DNA from: Cryptomeria japonica
Taxonomy: Eukaryota > Streptophyta > Pinopsida > Cupressales > Cupressaceae
Assembly (NCBI RefSeq): GCF_030272615.1
Contig: NC_081408.1
Span: forward strand, 605,297,673 to 605,361,672
Reading direction: 5' to 3'
Length of the DNA: 64,000 nt
A program made the position numbers and the translations under genes. Of this stretch, positions 62,039-64,000 are shown piece after piece. The notes below the pieces were generated by a model. It saw nothing but the letters and a program-made list of their open reading frames with translations. It did not search any database and was not told the DNA's origin. Every line of letters starts with the position of its first letter. Within the stretch, counting starts at the first letter, position 1.

Positions 62039-62554
62039 GAGCTCTCATTCCTTCATTTTAAACATCCTCCAAATTTGTAGTATCATACTTATGCTCAAAT
62101 ACATTCAAGCTTTTATATATCATTGTTATGCTCATCATTTTAGCCTCTTTGAAATCAGGAATTAGTCTAAATATGCATGTTTAGAATATTTTCTTTATCA
62201 TTTAGCTCAATCATAGACTAAATATATCATGTTAGGATAGTACTCATACTAACCTTGTCATCTTATCATCTAGTTTATTGCATTTCTAAGATCATGCATG
62301 GCTTAGGATGCATTTCATTTTAAAATCTATCAAAAGCATCCCTAAACCATTTTGCTCAGTGATCTGAGAGCAAAAACATTGGTTTGAGGGACATTGTGAG
62401 ATAGAGAACCATGGGACCAACCTTGGGAAACTGAGTTATACTTCATGACTCCATAGCTTGCAACAAGAAGTCCCGTGTGTGTGTGTGGACAGGTATTTTG
62501 GAAAAAAATTTCACATATTAAGTTCTATCGACCCACTTTTCCCGCAAACATTTC

Positions 62555-62586
62555 TAGCACCCACCGTGGGGCTCGAACCCACGACC
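62555..62586 (+). other. Extended tRNA-Lys primer-binding site of Ty3-E
   Basis: Four bases after the LTR, TAGCACCCACCGTGGGGCTC followed by GAACCCACGACC. It is complementary to the 3' end of plant tRNA-Lys (recalled sequence) through acceptor stem and the whole T arm, with two G-to-A differences in 32 positions. The usual site covers 12-18 nt. Confidence 0.65.
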
Positions 62587-62647
62587 CCATATATCAAATC
62601 GGTTTTTAAATTTAACCACTTTTGCAGGCACGCGGAAAAAATGAATT

Positions 62648-62933
62648 AGCGCGTTAAGTTGACTGTTTAGCGCATCCGGTTAACAGCCTAGCACATCCAG
62701 TTCACTGTTTAGCGCGTGGAGTCCATCATCCAGCGCGTGGAGTCCATCTTTTAGCGCATCAAATCACTAATTTTCCTGTAGGTCTCAGCGTGGGATAAAA
62801 ACAGAGCGACGCTTTCGACGCACAGAGTAGCGCATCCAGAAAACAGTGTAGCGCATTGAGACATTATTTTAGTGCATCTAGGTTATATTGTAGTGTGTAT
62901 AGTCCTTTCTGTAGTGCATCACAGACAGAAGGC
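62648..62933 (+). repeat. 21-bp-period tandem repeat in Ty3-E leader
   Basis: Units start at 62,648, 62,669, 62,690, 62,711, 62,732 and 62,753, then after a 76-bp step at 62,829, 62,850, 62,871, 62,892 and 62,913. Each begins AGCGCATCCAG or a close variant. The spacing is exactly 21 bp within each block. All frames contain stops, so it is not coding. Confidence 0.85.
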
Positions 62934-64000
62934 AAAAATTAAAATTGTAACCGAGTTTAAAGTTAGACTTGTTGAAGTCCACAAAATCCTATATTTTTCT
63001 AACTACTGTGGTGGGTATTTTACAGGATTTCTAACATCTTATTGCAGGGAGGAGCTTAGTGTTATTTTTAGAATTATAAATTGTTTAAATTTTTACTAGC
63101 TTGTTTAAGTTAGTTAGAATTTAAAGTCTTTTTAATTCTTGTTAAATAAAAATTGAACTCACCTTATTTGGGCTATAAAAAGAACCACAAAAACAATCTT
63201 TTCTTACTTTCCCTAGGAAGACAAAATTTTCATTTTGGGCTTTAAAAAGAACAAGTCCATTTTTCATTTTTGCAAACAAAGGTGTTTAAAAAGAACTTCA
63301 CCATCCTTTGGTGCATAAAAGGATTCACTTCAATTTTTTGCAAAGTAAAAGAATCACACATGTCCAAAGTCATTTGCAACTAAAGAGGCAAGATCTTCCC
63401 CTTTTGATCGATTTCTTTTGTTGACAAAACATCGAATTTACTTTGTTGACCAATTCTTTTTCATAGATCAGAAAATCATTGCCTTAAAAAGATAAAATAA
63501 ACACCATGTTTTCGTGGAGCAACATCTCCATATAGATTTTAGCAAATCATTGCCTTGAAAGATAAAAGGAACCTTATTTGTCTTGTCTCGAAAGTGGAAG
63601 GAATATGCTCTCCCCTTAACTGGGTGATCAAAAATCCAGACCACTCTTAAATCTTTCTTTACTTCAAGCATAAATCCTTTAGCAGGCTTGCCTTCCTGAG
63701 GAGTTGAAATCAACTCTTAAAGTCGTTTATGGCCGGTGTGAAGGGAACGACCTAAGTGGGGAACGACTTTGACGCCAAGAATTCCAACCCACTATAATCA
63801 AACATGGAAAGTGACGAAAGTCCTTTTCAACGGTTGCGCGCAGCAATTAGCCTTCCTCCAGTATCCTTGAGATACGTAAAGCCTTTGTTCTAAAGGTTGG
63901 GAAGCCTCCTGAGGGAGTTTATCACTGACGGCCGAATGGGAAGCCTGATTACGAACCATAGAAATAGAAGGTTTGAATCAAGTCAGTAATCAGACATTTA
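62934..64000 (+). other. Ty3-E leader or internal sequence, nothing recognised
   Basis: No open frame with recognisable content. Two TATAAAA-like sites (63,173 and near 63,315) and repeated phrases such as AAAAAGAAC are present. Gag would be expected further right. Confidence 0.4.

Larger units (their letters stand above)
61079..62550 (+). repeat. Ty3-E 5' LTR
   Basis: 1,472 bp, TGTAGACATA...CCGCAAACA. It starts as the solo LTR at 24,171 does on its minus strand. The first 300 bp are dense in TTTAATTAAAT-type blocks. A TATA box TATAAATA is at 62,031-62,038. Confidence 0.75.
61079..64000 (+). mobile_element. Ty3-E: 5' part of a Ty3-type element
   Basis: LTR 61,079-62,550, a primer-binding site from 62,555, and about 1.4 kb of leader. 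It is inserted in Copia-F RNase H; ATCAG (61,074-61,078) is the candidate target site. No gag or pol motif appears before the window ends, so the class rests on LTR style and tRNA-Lys primer and is an inference. Confidence 0.7.

Noticed and set aside
62555-62586. A tRNA gene or tRNA pseudogene
   Set aside because: Only the 3' half is present, inverted, and it sits exactly at the primer-site position after an LTR end. There is no D arm or anticodon arm next to it.
63468-63713. An 81-codon minus-strand frame in the Ty3-E leader
   Set aside because: Protein-like in parts but short, antisense to the element, and no family recognised.

Overview
The window reads as a stretch of a large, repeat-rich plant nuclear genome, most likely a conifer or another gymnosperm. 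The basis is long, old, nested LTR retrotransposons, very AT-rich intergenic DNA with (CT)n and (TA)n runs, heavy CpG decay, and one cell-wall extensin gene. The species cannot be read from sequence alone, so 'gymnosperm' is an inference. No bacterial, plasmid or organelle features were seen.

Almost everything from 1 to about 44,300 is one stack of elements inserted into each other. The base is an old Athila-like Ty3 element (called Ty3-A here, minus strand, about 18,759-44,280). It was broken by a second Athila-like element (Ty3-B, 25,126-38,621, TSD GTTGT). Ty3-B was in turn broken by a short non-autonomous element (LARD-C, 34,426-37,307, TSD GTATA). Ty3-A also carries a solo LTR (22,985-24,171, TSD TCTTG) and a 5'-truncated retroposed insert (43,547-43,881, 16-bp TSD). 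On the left, Ty3-A is abutted by a minus-strand Copia element (Copia-2, about 7,910-18,758). The Copia-2 LTR contains an unusual element with no pol (NA-1, 11,402-17,957). Its RT region is cut by a Ty3 fragment (Ty3-D, 1-448 plus 7,838-7,909), which is itself split by a complete but dead Copia element (Copia-1, 449-7,832, TSD CATAG).

From 44,300 to 59,394 the sequence is mostly non-TE. It holds a decayed coding relic of unknown family (about 44,600-46,420), a weaker relic near 49,700-50,130, and the one apparently intact host gene. That gene is a very long extensin-type hydroxyproline-rich glycoprotein (52,127-55,099, minus strand, 990 residues, more than 50 repeats of a 16-residue unit) with a TATA box upstream. 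The right end, 59,395-64,000, has the 3' end of another Copia element (Copia-F, minus strand). It was interrupted at 61,078/61,079 by a Ty3-type element (Ty3-E, plus strand) of which the LTR, a primer-binding site and a leader with a 21-bp-period repeat are visible.

The points most worth following are these. (1) NA-1 carries a zinc-knuckle ORF and a roughly 1,100-codon ORF with its own TATA box in place of protease, integrase and RT. The extra ORF downstream of integrase in Ty3-A and Ty3-B has the same layout and weakly similar motifs, which suggests a shared accessory protein of unknown function. (2) Four Copia-type families share a hairpin close to the 3' end of the LTR, with a C-rich loop and a stem whose sequence differs between families while pairing is largely kept. 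(3) The presumed tRNA-Lys primer site of Ty3-E matches about 32 nt of the tRNA 3' end, far beyond the usual 18. It is followed by 11 units of a 21-bp tandem repeat.
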